From Thermovenabulum sp049701175 (lineage in GTDB: Bacteria; Bacillota; Thermosediminibacteria; Thermosediminibacterales; Thermosediminibacteraceae), in assembly GCF_049701175.1 (NCBI RefSeq), contig NZ_JBNATW010000008.1, positions 25,007 to 89,006 on the forward strand: a DNA stretch of 64,000 nt, read 5' to 3'. Shown piece after piece: positions 8,476-17,204 of the stretch (position 1 is the stretch's first letter; each line of letters opens with the position of its first letter). A model generated the notes under the pieces. The model was not told the origin of the DNA. It worked only from the letters and a program-made list of their open reading frames with translations, and did not search any database. The position numbers and the translations under genes were made by a program.

Positions 8476-8504
8476 TTGACTACAAAATTTAGATTTAATA
8501 AAAT
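8476..8504 (+). promoter_or_regulatory. Sigma-A-type promoter upstream of nrdD
   Basis: TTGACT (8476-8481) and TAAAAT (8499-8504) are separated by 17 bases, about 60 bases before the nrdD ATG. No NrdR box that I recognise overlaps it. Confidence 0.65.
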
Positions 8505-8566
8505 AAACAAAGAGATATGCGATATACTATTGGAAAATAATGGAATAGTAATTGGGGGTTTTAAAA

Positions 8567-10648
8567 ATGTTAAATAAAATAATTAAAAGGGATGGTAGTT
8601 TACAGGATTTTGATAGAAAAAAGATAGAAAACGCCATATTCAAAGCAGCAAGGGCGGTAGGTGGTAGTGATAGAAATTTGGCATCTAAATTAACCGATGA
8701 GGTAATAAATATCCTCGAAGAGAAGTTCACGGAAAGTATACCTACAGTAGAGAATATCCAGGACATTGTTGAGAAGGTATTGATAGAAAATGGGCATGCA
8801 AAAACTGCAAAAGCTTACATCCTTTACAGAAAGCAGCATCAGGATATCAGGGAATTTAAGAAATTGTTTTTGGATATTGAAGAAACCGTCGACCAGTACA
8901 TAGGCAGGGCCGATTGGAGAATAAACGAAAACAGCAACATGGGATATTCCCTTCAGGGGCTTAACAATCACATTTCCAGTGCTGTGATTTCAAAATACTG
9001 GCTTAACAAAATATATCCCGAAGAAGTGAGGAATGCCCATATCAACGGGGATTTTCACATTCACGATTTAGGGCTTTTATCCGTCTACTGCTGCGGTTGG
9101 GATTTAAAGGATTTGCTCTTAAACGGGTTTACAGGTGTAAAGGGTAAGGTTGCAAGCAAACCGCCCAAACATTTTAGGTCTGCCTTAGGCCAGATAGTTA
9201 ACTTCTTTTATACCCTTCAAGGAGAAGCTGCAGGGGCACAGGCCTTGAGCAATTTTGACACATATCTTGCGCCGTTTATTTACTACGACGGATTGTCTTA
9301 CAGAGAAGTCAAGCAGGCAATTCAGGAATTTATATTCAATTTGAACGTCCCCACAAGGGTGGGGTTTCAGACTCCTTTTGTAAATATTACCTTAGACCTT
9401 GTCCCGCCTGAAATAATAGCAAGGGAGCCAGCAATCATCGGTGGAGAAATTATGGATAAGACCTACGGAGAGTTTCAAAAAGAGATGGACATGTTAAACC
9501 TTGCTTTTGCGGAAGTAATGATGGAAGGAGACGCAAACGGAAGGATATTCACCTTTCCCATTCCAACCTACAATATAACCAAGGAGTTTGACTGGGAAAA
9601 CCCCGTTGTGGACAGGATAATGGAGATGACCGCGAAATATGGTCTTCCGTATTTTTCTAATTTCATCAACAGCGATATGAAGCCCGAAGATGTACGTTCT
9701 ATGTGTTGCAGGCTAAGGCTGGACAACCGGGAGCTCAGAAAAAGGGGAGGAGGGCTTTTCGGGGCAAACCCCCTGACGGGTTCCATTGGTGTAGTTACAA
9801 TAAACATGCCGAGAATCGGTTTTCTTTCAAAAACCGAAGAAGAATTCTTTGAAAGGCTCGGACACCTTATGGACGTCGCAAAAACAAGCCTTGAAGTAAA
9901 AAGGAAAGTGCTCGAAAGGATGACTGAAGAAGGCCTTTATCCTTACGCGAAATTTTATTTAAGGGATGTATACGCAAGGTTCGGTTCCTACTGGCAGAAC
10001 CACTTCAATACCATAGGCCTTGTAGGGATGAATGAAGCCCTTTTAAACTTCATGGGATGCGGCATTGCCGACCCGGAAGGCAGGAATTTTGCCCTTAAAG
10101 TGCTGGATTTTATGAGGGAAAGGCTTTCCCAGTATCAAGAGGAGACAGGTATATTATATAATCTTGAAGCAACTCCTGCAGAAGGGGCATCCTATAGGCT
10201 TGCAAGGAAAGACAGGGAAATGTTTGGCGATAAGATCATCACATGCGGTGAAAAGGAACCTTATTACACCAACTCTACCCAGCTTCCTGTAAATTATACC
10301 GATGATGTATTTGAAGCCCTGGATCATCAGGAAGAACTTCAAATAAAGTATACGGGTGGAACGGTTTTCCACATGTTTGTTGGAGAGAAAATAGACAAGG
10401 ATGCCTGCAAGGCACTTATTAAGAAGATTGCGGAAAACTATAGAATACCCTATTATACCCTTACGCCAACTTTTTCCGTATGCGAGGACCACGGATATAT
10501 AACGGGGGAACACTTTAGTTGTCCTTACTGCAGCAAAGAATGCGAAGTTTACAGCAGGGTTGTCGGGTATTACAGGCCGGTCCAATGCTGGAACAGCGGA
10601 AAACAAGCAGAGTTTGCAGACAGGAAGGAATTTAGGATATGGCAGTAA
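8567..10648 (+). CDS. nrdD: Anaerobic (class III) ribonucleoside-triphosphate reductase
   Basis: A 693-residue glycyl-radical enzyme that reduces ribonucleoside triphosphates to deoxy forms under anoxia. The N-terminal ATP-cone regulatory domain (about residues 1-95, KRDGSLQDFDRKKIENAI) controls activity. The C-terminus has the zinc site cysteines (CEDHGYITGEHFSCPYC ... C) and the radical loop RVVGYYRPVQ with the glycyl radical at about residue 667. The ATG at 8567 is chosen over TTG 8552 because GGGGG (8554-8558) sits eight bases before it. It heads an operon with its activase nrdG, which overlaps it by 10 bases. Confidence 0.97.
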   Translation: MLNKIIKRDGSLQDFDRKKIENAIFKAARAVGGSDRNLASKLTDEVINILEEKFTESIPTVENIQDIVEKVLIENGHAKTAKAYILYRKQHQDIREFKKLFLDIEETVDQYIGRADWRINENSNMGYSLQGLNNHISSAVISKYWLNKIYPEEVRNAHINGDFHIHDLGLLSVYCCGWDLKDLLLNGFTGVKGKVASKPPKHFRSALGQIVNFFYTLQGEAAGAQALSNFDTYLAPFIYYDGLSYREVKQAIQEFIFNLNVPTRVGFQTPFVNITLDLVPPEIIAREPAIIGGEIMDKTYGEFQKEMDMLNLAFAEVMMEGDANGRIFTFPIPTYNITKEFDWENPVVDRIMEMTAKYGLPYFSNFINSDMKPEDVRSMCCRLRLDNRELRKRGGGLFGANPLTGSIGVVTINMPRIGFLSKTEEEFFERLGHLMDVAKTSLEVKRKVLERMTEEGLYPYAKFYLRDVYARFGSYWQNHFNTIGLVGMNEALLNFMGCGIADPEGRNFALKVLDFMRERLSQYQEETGILYNLEATPAEGASYRLARKDREMFGDKIITCGEKEPYYTNSTQLPVNYTDDVFEALDHQEELQIKYTGGTVFHMFVGEKIDKDACKALIKKIAENYRIPYYTLTPTFSVCEDHGYITGEHFSCPYCSKECEVYSRVVGYYRPVQCWNSGKQAEFADRKEFRIWQ

Positions 10649-11334
10649 TTTACGATTTTTTACCGGTTACCTTAGCGGATTATCCTGGTATGGTAGCTAC
10701 TACGGCATTTGTGGCAGGGTGCAATTTTCATTGCCCTTACTGCCACAATGCCCCCTTGATTAAATTTTTAGAGCCTGATGGGGAAAGGGAAGGAAAATTT
10801 TTTTTACACCTTGAAAACAGGAAGAATAAGATAGACGGGGTAGTCTTGACGGGAGGGGAACCTACCTTAAATCCGGGGTTGAAAAATTTAATAGAGAAGA
10901 TAAAAACTATGGGGTTTAAGGTAAAACTGGATACGAATGGGTCAAGGCCGGAGGTTATTAAAGAGCTTTTGCGGGAAAACTTATTGGACTACATCGCAAT
11001 GGACTTAAAGGCGCCTTTTGAAAAATACGGAATTTTTACTAGAAATGAAGAGGATATTTTAAATATAAAAATAAGTATTGAGATCATTAAAAAAAGCGGT
11101 ATTCCGTATGAATTCAGAACAACGGTCCATGAAAAGATATTAAATTTTAGGGATTTTCAAAAAATTGCGGAACTCTTAGAAGGGGCGGAATGCTATGTTT
11201 TACAGGCTTATAAATTTTCCAAAAATGTACTTGATGAGGAATTTTGCGGCAAGGAGCCGACTTCGAAAGAATTTTTGTTAAAAATTAAAGAATTAATGAT
11301 TAATAGAGTAAAAAGACTGGAAATAAGGTTTTGA
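10639..11334 (+). CDS. nrdG: Anaerobic ribonucleotide reductase activating protein (radical SAM)
   Basis: A 231-residue radical-SAM activase that installs the glycyl radical in NrdD. The cluster-binding motif CNFHCPYCHN (CxxxCxxC) lies near residue 30 after the ADYPGM stretch typical of NrdG-type activases, and the SAM-binding GGEPTLNPG motif follows near residue 75. The start overlaps the nrdD stop by 10 bases, suggesting translational coupling. It is longer than the E. coli-type NrdG and resembles the 'YjjW/NrdG2' group common in Clostridia. Confidence 0.93.
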   Translation: MAVIYDFLPVTLADYPGMVATTAFVAGCNFHCPYCHNAPLIKFLEPDGEREGKFFLHLENRKNKIDGVVLTGGEPTLNPGLKNLIEKIKTMGFKVKLDTNGSRPEVIKELLRENLLDYIAMDLKAPFEKYGIFTRNEEDILNIKISIEIIKKSGIPYEFRTTVHEKILNFRDFQKIAELLEGAECYVLQAYKFSKNVLDEEFCGKEPTSKEFLLKIKELMINRVKRLEIRF

Positions 11335-11345
11335 AAGGGATTTTT

Positions 11346-11927
11346 ATGAATTTATCGGCTGTTATATTAAACGGGGGAAGTTCAAAAAGGCTCGGAATAA
11401 AAAACAAAGGACTTTTAAAAATAAATGATAAGACATTATTAGAAATCATTTACGAAGTTTTAAAATCTATTTTTGAGGAAATAATCATAATTACCAATTT
11501 CCCTGAGGATGTAAAATCATTAAAATTGAATGTTTCCCTTTACACTGATGAAATCCCTGGGCTTGGGCCATTAGGAGGAATATACACCGGTTTAAAAAAA
11601 ATCTCATGCGAAAAAGCCTTTTTTGTTGCATGTGACATGCCTTTTATAAGAAGGGATTTAATTTTAAGGATGTCCAAGGAAGCTTTCTACCATGAAGCTG
11701 TATGTCCCTGTTATGAGGATTATATAGAACCTTTGCACGCATTTTACGGAAAGGACTGCCTAAGTGCCATCAAGGAGATATTAACGGAAAAAAGGAATTT
11801 GAAGGTAAGGGAAATTTTCAATTATGTTGATACCTGCTTTTTTAAAGTATCGGAAAAAGACTTTAATACCTTTTTTAATATAAACTCATGGGAAGATTAT
11901 AGAAAAATTAGAAGCTTTGCAGAATAG
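11346..11927 (+). CDS. mobA: Molybdenum cofactor guanylyltransferase MobA-like
   Basis: A 193-residue nucleotidyltransferase. The start has the nucleotide-binding loop as LNGGSSKRLGIKNKG (LAGGxSxRMGxxK in the family), with PLGGIYTGL and the metal-binding VACDMPF (DMP motif) further on. MobA joins GMP to molybdopterin to make the guanine dinucleotide cofactor. The ATG at 11346 has AAAGGGA upstream; an upstream TTG at 11331 overlapping the nrdG stop is less likely. It is part of the nrdD-trmI operon. No molybdoenzyme is in the window, so another small nucleotidyltransferase role is possible. Confidence 0.75.
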   Translation: MNLSAVILNGGSSKRLGIKNKGLLKINDKTLLEIIYEVLKSIFEEIIIITNFPEDVKSLKLNVSLYTDEIPGLGPLGGIYTGLKKISCEKAFFVACDMPFIRRDLILRMSKEAFYHEAVCPCYEDYIEPLHAFYGKDCLSAIKEILTEKRNLKVREIFNYVDTCFFKVSEKDFNTFFNINSWEDYRKIRSFAE

Positions 11928-11941
11928 AAGGGGTAAGAATT

Positions 11942-13075
11942 TTGGAACTGTTGGAACTTGCCGTAATCTTAGCAGCAGCAAGAATAGGGGGATACATTGC
12001 TACAAGATTCAACCAATCCAATGTATTAGGGCAGATTTTAGCAGGTATAATAATTGGTCCATCCGTAATCGGTGCGGTGCATTCCACCGAAGGATTGGAA
12101 TTTATGTCTCAAATAGGGGTAATACTTTTGATGTTTCTTGCAGGCCTTGAAACTGATACAGAAGAGCTTTTTTCTTCGGGCCTTTCGTCTACCGTCATAG
12201 CTGTAGGTGGGGTAGTTGTTCCTTTTGTATTAGGAACTTATACTTCCCTTTTTATGCACGCAAGTCTTAAGGAAGCGTTATTCTTAGGCACCATACTTAC
12301 GGCAACATCCGTGAGTATAACGGTGCAGACTTTAAGGGAGATTAATAAATTAAATTCAAAGGAAGGCATAACAATAATGGCTGCAGCCGTTATTGACGAC
12401 GTTTTGGGCATTTTAGTGCTTACTGGAGTTTCAAGCTTTATTACCGGGAAGGGAAGCGTATTTGAAGTAATAATCAAAATTTTAATTTTTACTGCTGCAA
12501 TTTTAATTATAGGATATTTATTATTAAAATATCAAAAAATCTTTTACAACTTTATGAGCGGAACAAGAAGTGCAACTTTTGCCTTGGTGTTTTGCTTTTT
12601 GCTTTCCTTTTTTGCAGAAGAGGTTGAGATAGCGGCAATTACAGGAGCATACTTGGCAGGGGTTTTGCTTTCCAACACGATTTATAAAGAAAAAATAATA
12701 AAGCAGATAGAGTCGCCGGCTTTTTTGTTCTTTACCCCGGTCTTTTTTACCAATATTGGCTTAAAGGCTGACGTAAAGACGATGATGACCGGAATAGTAT
12801 TCAGCATAACTATAATTATTGTTGCAATAGTTGGCAAAATAGCAGGATGCGGATTGACGTCCAAATTATTCGGCTTTAAATGGAGGGAAGCCTTAGCAGT
12901 AGGAATAGGGATGATTCCTCGAGGAGAAGTAGCTTTGATAATTGTTGACCTCGGATTAAAAAAAGGGATTGTATCTCATAAGGTTTTTGCCACATCGGTT
13001 TTAATGGTGCTTGTCACCACCGTTATTCCTCCGCTGTTTTTAAAAGGGTTATTTAGCAAGAAGGAAGGGGCTTAA
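11942..13075 (+). CDS. CPA2-type cation/proton antiporter
   Basis: A 377-residue membrane protein with about 11-12 hydrophobic helices, lacking the C-terminal TrkA-type domains of full KefB/KefC proteins. Family signatures include LGQILAGIIIGPS near the N-terminus, TATSVSITVQTL, AAVIDDVLGI (the paired Asp-Asp of the ion-binding helix) and MIPRGEVALII. It probably exchanges Na+ or K+ for protons. TTG 11942 is preferred, with AAGGGG upstream. The next gene is a PII-like protein, a pairing that suggests nucleotide- or bicarbonate-responsive control of the antiporter. Confidence 0.85.
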   Translation: MELLELAVILAAARIGGYIATRFNQSNVLGQILAGIIIGPSVIGAVHSTEGLEFMSQIGVILLMFLAGLETDTEELFSSGLSSTVIAVGGVVVPFVLGTYTSLFMHASLKEALFLGTILTATSVSITVQTLREINKLNSKEGITIMAAAVIDDVLGILVLTGVSSFITGKGSVFEVIIKILIFTAAILIIGYLLLKYQKIFYNFMSGTRSATFALVFCFLLSFFAEEVEIAAITGAYLAGVLLSNTIYKEKIIKQIESPAFLFFTPVFFTNIGLKADVKTMMTGIVFSITIIIVAIVGKIAGCGLTSKLFGFKWREALAVGIGMIPRGEVALIIVDLGLKKGIVSHKVFATSVLMVLVTTVIPPLFLKGLFSKKEGA

Positions 13076-13103
13076 AAATTTTATTTTAAAGGGGGAGTAT
13101 TAA

Positions 13104-13469
13104 TTGTACCTTTTTGTGATAATATTAAATAAGCCGGAGAAATTGACCAAGGTTTTGGAGGTTATGAGGAAAAACGGGTCCAAAGGGGCAACGGTGATAG
13201 ATTCTATCGGTGCAGGTGAAATAATGAAAAAATTTGAAGAGGATCAACCTATGATAGCCAGTATAAAGCGTTTAAAGGAAGATGGTTTTTATACCAATAA
13301 AACCATCTTATCTGTTGTAGAAAGCAAGGAAATTCTTGAAAAAATTGCAGAAGCTGTTGAGAATGAGGTAGGAAGCTTTTCTGATAAAACCATGGGGATA
13401 ATGTTTTCAATGCCTTTAAACATGGTGAGGGGCGGAAAGATAGGAAGGTTTGACAAGGTTTTTGAGTAA
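13104..13469 (+). CDS. PII-like signalling protein
   Basis: A 121-residue protein with the ferredoxin-like PII fold pattern: the first beta strand (LFVIILNKPEKLTKVLEVM), a Gly-containing helix-loop (GSKGATVIDSIGAGEIM), and a second repeat ILSVVESKEILEKIAEAV. It lacks the canonical T-loop uridylylation signature, so it fits the divergent PII-like family that binds small nucleotides and sits beside transporters. TTG 13104 is preceded by GGGGGAG. It lies 28 bases downstream of the antiporter and 28 bases upstream of trmI; a partner role with the antiporter is an inference. Confidence 0.65.
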   Translation: MYLFVIILNKPEKLTKVLEVMRKNGSKGATVIDSIGAGEIMKKFEEDQPMIASIKRLKEDGFYTNKTILSVVESKEILEKIAEAVENEVGSFSDKTMGIMFSMPLNMVRGGKIGRFDKVFE

Positions 13470-13497
13470 AAAATAAATTCATAAGGAGGCAGAAAAA

Positions 13498-14262
13498 TTG
13501 GGAGAAGGGTTGAGCAACCTTAGGCTGATAGTCGATGATGATGGATTTAAAAAGGTTGCGGATGTTTCGAAGGATAAAAAAATAGGGATGCCCAATGGAC
13601 ACGTAGATTCGGAATTTATTAGAAATTTGACTCCGGGAAGTTCTTTTGAGTTCAACGGCAGAAAATTTCATGTTTTTGAATGCGGCATGTTTGATTACGT
13701 TATGTACAAATTAAAACGTCAGACCCAGATAGTTTATCCTAAGGAAGGGTATTACATAATGATGAAATTGGATATAGCTCCTGGGAAAAGGGTAGGAGAA
13801 GCGGGGACGGGTTCCGGAGCTTTTACGGTATGCCTCTCGAGGGCTGTAGGACCTGAGGGGAGGGTCTATACCTATGAGCAGAGGGAAGAATTCTATAACC
13901 TTGCTAAAAAGAACTTTAAGGAGGGTTTGGTTTTTGACAACGTTGTTTTTTACAATAAATCAATAAATGAGGGTATCGAAGAAAGGGATTTAGATGCCTT
14001 TTTTCTTGATGTCAGGGAACCCTGGGAGGTAATTGATAAAATAAGAGAGGCTTTAAAACCATCGGGTAATTTGGGAATTATCGTGCCCACAGCAAATCAG
14101 GTTAGCGAGACCATGAAAAGTTTAATAAAAAACAATTTTTTCATTGATGAGGCTGTGGAGATAATGACGAGGAAGTATAAATTAAACCCAGAAAGGCTTA
14201 GACCTGAAGATTTGATGATAGGGCATACGGGTTACCTAATATTTGCAAAAAAAATGATATAA
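13498..14262 (+). CDS. trmI: tRNA (adenine-58-N1)-methyltransferase TrmI
   Basis: A 254-residue SAM-dependent methyltransferase of the TrmI/Gcd14 family, which methylates A58 in the T-loop of tRNA and supports tRNA stability, notably in thermophiles. The SAM motif I is RVGEAGTGSGAFT near residue 98, preceded by RQTQIVYPKEGYYI; the motif IV-like DAFFLDVREPWEV is near residue 165. The start is TTG 13498 after AAGGAGG. It is the last gene of the nrdD operon; a terminator follows within 10 bases. Confidence 0.85.
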   Translation: MGEGLSNLRLIVDDDGFKKVADVSKDKKIGMPNGHVDSEFIRNLTPGSSFEFNGRKFHVFECGMFDYVMYKLKRQTQIVYPKEGYYIMMKLDIAPGKRVGEAGTGSGAFTVCLSRAVGPEGRVYTYEQREEFYNLAKKNFKEGLVFDNVVFYNKSINEGIEERDLDAFFLDVREPWEVIDKIREALKPSGNLGIIVPTANQVSETMKSLIKNNFFIDEAVEIMTRKYKLNPERLRPEDLMIGHTGYLIFAKKMI

Positions 14263-14267
14263 TATAA

Positions 14268-14297
14268 AAAAGCTTTGCCGTTTGGCAAGGCTTTTTT
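14268..14297 (+). terminator. Intrinsic terminator of the nrdD-trmI operon
   Basis: AAGCTTTGCC-GTTT-GGCAAGGCTT (one G-U pair) followed by TTTTT, starting about eight bases after the trmI stop. Confidence 0.85.
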
Positions 14298-14325
14298 ATC
14301 TTTATCAAAAATGGAATAGGAGAGA

Positions 14326-14354
14326 TTGATAAAAAATTAACATTATTGTATAAT
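14326..14354 (+). promoter_or_regulatory. Sigma-A-type promoter of the FNT channel gene
   Basis: TTGATA (14326-14331) and a consensus TATAAT (14349-14354) with exactly 17 bases between, 42 bases before the ATG. Confidence 0.75.
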
Positions 14355-14395
14355 AGAAAATGTTAAATATTTCACAATATCGCGGAGGGGTGGCG

Positions 14396-15187
14396 ATGGA
14401 AAAAAGATTTCTTACTCCAAAAGAAACGGCAAAAGTTCTAATTGATATTAGCGAAAAAAAATCCCAGTTGGCTTTTTTTAATATGGTTTTACTTGGAATA
14501 TTTGCCGGTGTTTTTATTGGGTTTGCCGGACAGGGAAGCATTACCGTAATGCAGACCTTAAGAAATTTCGATATCGGTTTTATGAAATTTATGGGGGCTA
14601 TAGTTTTTACTGTAGGATTAATGATGGTCGTAATATGTGGTGCAGAACTTTTTACCGGCAATAACTTGATGGTTATAGGATTATTGGATAAAAGGATAAC
14701 CCTCGCAGGACTTTTGAGGAATTGGCTTACGGTTTACTTTTCAAATTTTATCGGTTCGGTTTTACTTGTAATTTTAGTCGTAAAGAGTAATATTTTTACC
14801 AAGGAAATGACTGAATTAATCTTTAAAATGGCGTTTAGCAAAATATCCCTTACTTTTTCTGAAGCCGTTATAAGGGGAATATTGTGCAATATATTGGTGG
14901 TTCTTGCGGTGTGGATGGCTACAGCTTCTCAAGATGGAGTATCAAAGCTTTTTTCTTGCTTTTTCCCAATTATGCTTTTTGTACTATCGGGTTATGAACA
15001 CAGCATTGCAAATATGTATTTTATACCCCTTGCTAAATTTTTAGGGGCGCAAATGAGTTGGGGTGATATTTTAATAAAAAATATTATTCCCGTAACTCTT
15101 GGCAATATTATAGGCGGTGCAGTTATAGTACCTTTAGTATATTACTGCTGTTACATTTGCGAGGATAAAAAAAGAGATTTGGTTTAA
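14396..15187 (+). CDS. Formate/nitrite transporter (FNT) family channel
   Basis: A 263-residue membrane protein with six hydrophobic helices, the size of FocA/NirC/HSC channels. Family marks are LGIFAGVFIGFAG in helix 1, CGAELFTGNNLMV in the Omega-loop region, and GYEHSIANMYFIP, carrying the conserved pore His. These channels pass small monovalent anions such as formate, nitrite or hydrosulfide. The ATG at 14396 follows GGAGGGGTG; the ATG at 14360 has no ribosome site. Promoter and terminator on either side make it monocistronic. No pyruvate-formate lyase or sulfite reductase gene is nearby to fix the substrate. Confidence 0.85.
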   Translation: MEKRFLTPKETAKVLIDISEKKSQLAFFNMVLLGIFAGVFIGFAGQGSITVMQTLRNFDIGFMKFMGAIVFTVGLMMVVICGAELFTGNNLMVIGLLDKRITLAGLLRNWLTVYFSNFIGSVLLVILVVKSNIFTKEMTELIFKMAFSKISLTFSEAVIRGILCNILVVLAVWMATASQDGVSKLFSCFFPIMLFVLSGYEHSIANMYFIPLAKFLGAQMSWGDILIKNIIPVTLGNIIGGAVIVPLVYYCCYICEDKKRDLV

Positions 15188-15220
15188 GGTTTTACATATA
15201 GTTTTTATATATTAGATATT

Positions 15221-15254
15221 AGCCGCTTCTTAATACATAGAAGCGGTTTTTTTA
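15221..15254 (+). terminator. Intrinsic terminator of the FNT gene
   Basis: CCGCTTCT / AGAAGCGG stem with an 8-base loop, then TTTTTTTATT; 36 bases after the stop codon. Confidence 0.9.
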
Positions 15255-15313
15255 TTAACTTTATTTTCAAACTTTCATTTGAATGCTAAAATTATATTAA
15301 AAGGGGTGATCAA

Positions 15314-15904
15314 ATGTTAAAATATATTGTTTTTGCCTTGCTGAGTTATTTATTCGGTTCCATTTCCTTTGCGTATATAATATGCAAAAGGTACTACGGA
15401 ATTGATATAAGGAAATACGGAAGCGGCAACCCGGGGACGACGAATGTATTAAGAACGGTAGGTAAAAGGGCAGCAGCAGCTGTATACATTGCAGATTTTT
15501 TAAAGGGATTTTTAGCTGTTGTTATAGGAAGGTTATTTGGAGGACCTATATTCGGTGTTTTTTGCGGTCTTTTTGCTATAATTGGACATGATTACTCTTT
15601 ATTTTTAGGGTTTAACGGCGGAAAAGGCATTGCAACAAGTATGGGTGTGGGGTTTGCAGTTTCACCCCTTGCTGCGCTGCTTTCGACATTAATCGGCGTT
15701 ACTGTAATTTATTTTACCCGCTACGTTTCCTTAGGGTCCATAACCGGTATAGCACTTTTTCCTATTTTTCTCGGAATCCTGGGTTTTAAAGGGATTTACA
15801 TTTTATATGGACTTATTATGGCTGTTATTGCAATTTACAGGCACAAGAGCAATATAAAAAGGCTTCTTGAGGGGAAGGAAAATAAATTGGGACAAAAAAG
15901 GTAA
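15314..15904 (+). CDS. plsY: Acyl-phosphate:glycerol-3-phosphate acyltransferase PlsY
   Basis: A 196-residue integral membrane enzyme that transfers an acyl group from acyl phosphate to glycerol-3-phosphate, the first step of phospholipid synthesis in most Gram-positives. The three family motifs are present: YGSGNPGTTNVLR near residue 35, GHDYSLFLGFNGGKGIATS near residue 95, and a later HKSNIKRLLEGKENKL at the C-terminus. ATG 15314 follows AAGGGGTG. It is flanked by terminators on both sides, so it is probably transcribed alone. Confidence 0.95.
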   Translation: MLKYIVFALLSYLFGSISFAYIICKRYYGIDIRKYGSGNPGTTNVLRTVGKRAAAAVYIADFLKGFLAVVIGRLFGGPIFGVFCGLFAIIGHDYSLFLGFNGGKGIATSMGVGFAVSPLAALLSTLIGVTVIYFTRYVSLGSITGIALFPIFLGILGFKGIYILYGLIMAVIAIYRHKSNIKRLLEGKENKLGQKR

Positions 15905-15907
15905 AAA

Positions 15908-15956
15908 AAAGACGATTAATAGGCATTACTTTAAACCTATTAACCGTCTTTTTAAT
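15908..15956. terminator. Bidirectional terminator between plsY and the secreted protein gene
   Basis: An AAGACGATTAATAGG arm pairs with CCTATTAACCGTCTT (one mismatch) around a 12-base loop. T runs follow on the plus strand (TTTTTAATTTTT), and on the minus strand the stem is followed by TTTTTT. The flanking genes converge. Confidence 0.8.
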
Positions 15957-15989
15957 TTTTATTTTCTTATCCTGATTACTTTATAATAT

Positions 15990-16898
15990 TTACTTTGCCA
16001 CTTTAGCAGCTTCTACGATTGCGGTTATGTAGCCGTATGTATCTTGCAAGGTAGCGCCGGTGACCGCATCCACCATTTCTTCTTTGGTTTTGTGTGCAAG
16101 CTCCGATTCTAATTCGGAGATGGTCTTACCTTTTACGTAATTTACGATTGCCGCGAAGTTTTGATTAATAGGTACCGTAGAACCTGCCTTTATTTTCATA
16201 TTATTGCTGTAGTATTCAGCATTGGTCAATTTTGAAGCCAGTACGTAACCTTCGGGATAGTTTTTCCCGAACTCTTGATCGGAATTGGGGACTCCCGTTG
16301 CCACATCTTTGGGGAGGAACTGGTAATCGTCAATGTATGCGGCAACTATCTTGTCGCCTAATACCGCCGCCGATGCAATTGTGAAGCACTTGGTTCCGTG
16401 AGCTGCATAGACGACCTTTCCGATTTTAACCGCAACCTTTTCACTTTGAACGGCCGGCTGTTCTGCAGGCTTTGAAGCCGCCGTCTGGGTCGGAGCGGGA
16501 TTTAGTTTTGCTAAGGTTTTGGGTCCTACTATCCCGTCTACCTTAAGGCCGTTTTTCTTTTGGAAATCCTTTACGGCCGCTAAAGTTTTGGGCCCAAATA
16601 TACCATCCACCTTAAGCTTATAACCGTGTTGATTTAGAAGTGTTTGAAGAAGCTTCACATCTTCTCCATAGGAGTGTAGAGCAAGAAAACGAGTTATGCC
16701 TTTAAAGGTTTTTGAAGTAGCAGAAGTAGTAGTAGGTTTGTTTGTTGTTGTTTGTGCTTGGGTTGAAGTATTTCCACCATTAGTTGCTGCTGACACAGCA
16801 TCAACATTTAAAAATTTAACATTTTGAATTGGTGCAGTAACTGAAAGAATTATTACTGTAATCAATGAAAAGATCAAAAGTTTTACTTTTTTATTCAT
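15990..16898 (-). CDS. Secreted peptidoglycan-binding protein with FMN-binding-like C-terminal domain
   Basis: A 302-residue exported protein. It has a signal peptide (MNKKVKLLIFSLITVIIL ... VSA-AT), a Thr/Ser/Gln-rich linker, then a PG_binding_1 domain (about residues 68-132) with the repeat pattern LLQTLLNQHGY...VDGIFGPKTLAAVKDFQKKNGLKVDGIVGPKTLA. The C-terminal ~140 residues end with DAVTGATLQDTYGYITAI, which resembles the (S/T)GAT motif of FMN-binding domains where FMN is attached to Thr. A wall-anchored redox or ligand-binding role is possible but unproven. The promoter region upstream is very AT-rich. Confidence 0.65.
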   Translation of the reverse strand: MNKKVKLLIFSLITVIILSVTAPIQNVKFLNVDAVSAATNGGNTSTQAQTTTNKPTTTSATSKTFKGITRFLALHSYGEDVKLLQTLLNQHGYKLKVDGIFGPKTLAAVKDFQKKNGLKVDGIVGPKTLAKLNPAPTQTAASKPAEQPAVQSEKVAVKIGKVVYAAHGTKCFTIASAAVLGDKIVAAYIDDYQFLPKDVATGVPNSDQEFGKNYPEGYVLASKLTNAEYYSNNMKIKAGSTVPINQNFAAIVNYVKGKTISELESELAHKTKEEMVDAVTGATLQDTYGYITAIVEAAKVAK

Positions 16899-17160
16899 AT
16901 AATACTCCCTTTAAATAAATCTTTTTGATTTATTGCAAAACCCTTAAAATTAAGGGTTTGCACACTAATAACCCAACTTTTATTACATTAAAGAATATAC
17001 TGAAAAGCTTCTTTAAAATAATAAGTTCGAATAATCACTTTCATTAATATATTATAATATAAGATTATATAAATTGCAATAAATTTCGTAATATAATTAA
17101 AAATTTAAAATGTATATATATATAGATAAATGTTTATCGATAATTCTTTTAAAATAATAA
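16899..17160. other. AT-rich upstream region with one palindrome
   Basis: No gene is visible here. A near-perfect inverted repeat (GCAAA-CCCTTAA arms, 16935-16961) lies about 40-60 bases before the start of the secreted protein gene and could be an operator or a hairpin in its leader. The rest is AT-rich, with several possible -10 boxes. Confidence 0.35.
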
Positions 17161-17194
17161 ATACCCCACTTCTCAATTAATGAAAAGTGGGGTA
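17161..17194 (-). terminator. Intrinsic terminator of the thioredoxin-like gene
   Basis: Arms ATACCCCACTT / AAGTGGGGTAT around a 12-base loop; on the minus strand the stem runs into a T-rich TTTATTATTTT. It lies just after the stop of the leftward gene at 17205. Confidence 0.75.
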
Positions 17195-17204
17195 TTTCGA
17201 CAAT

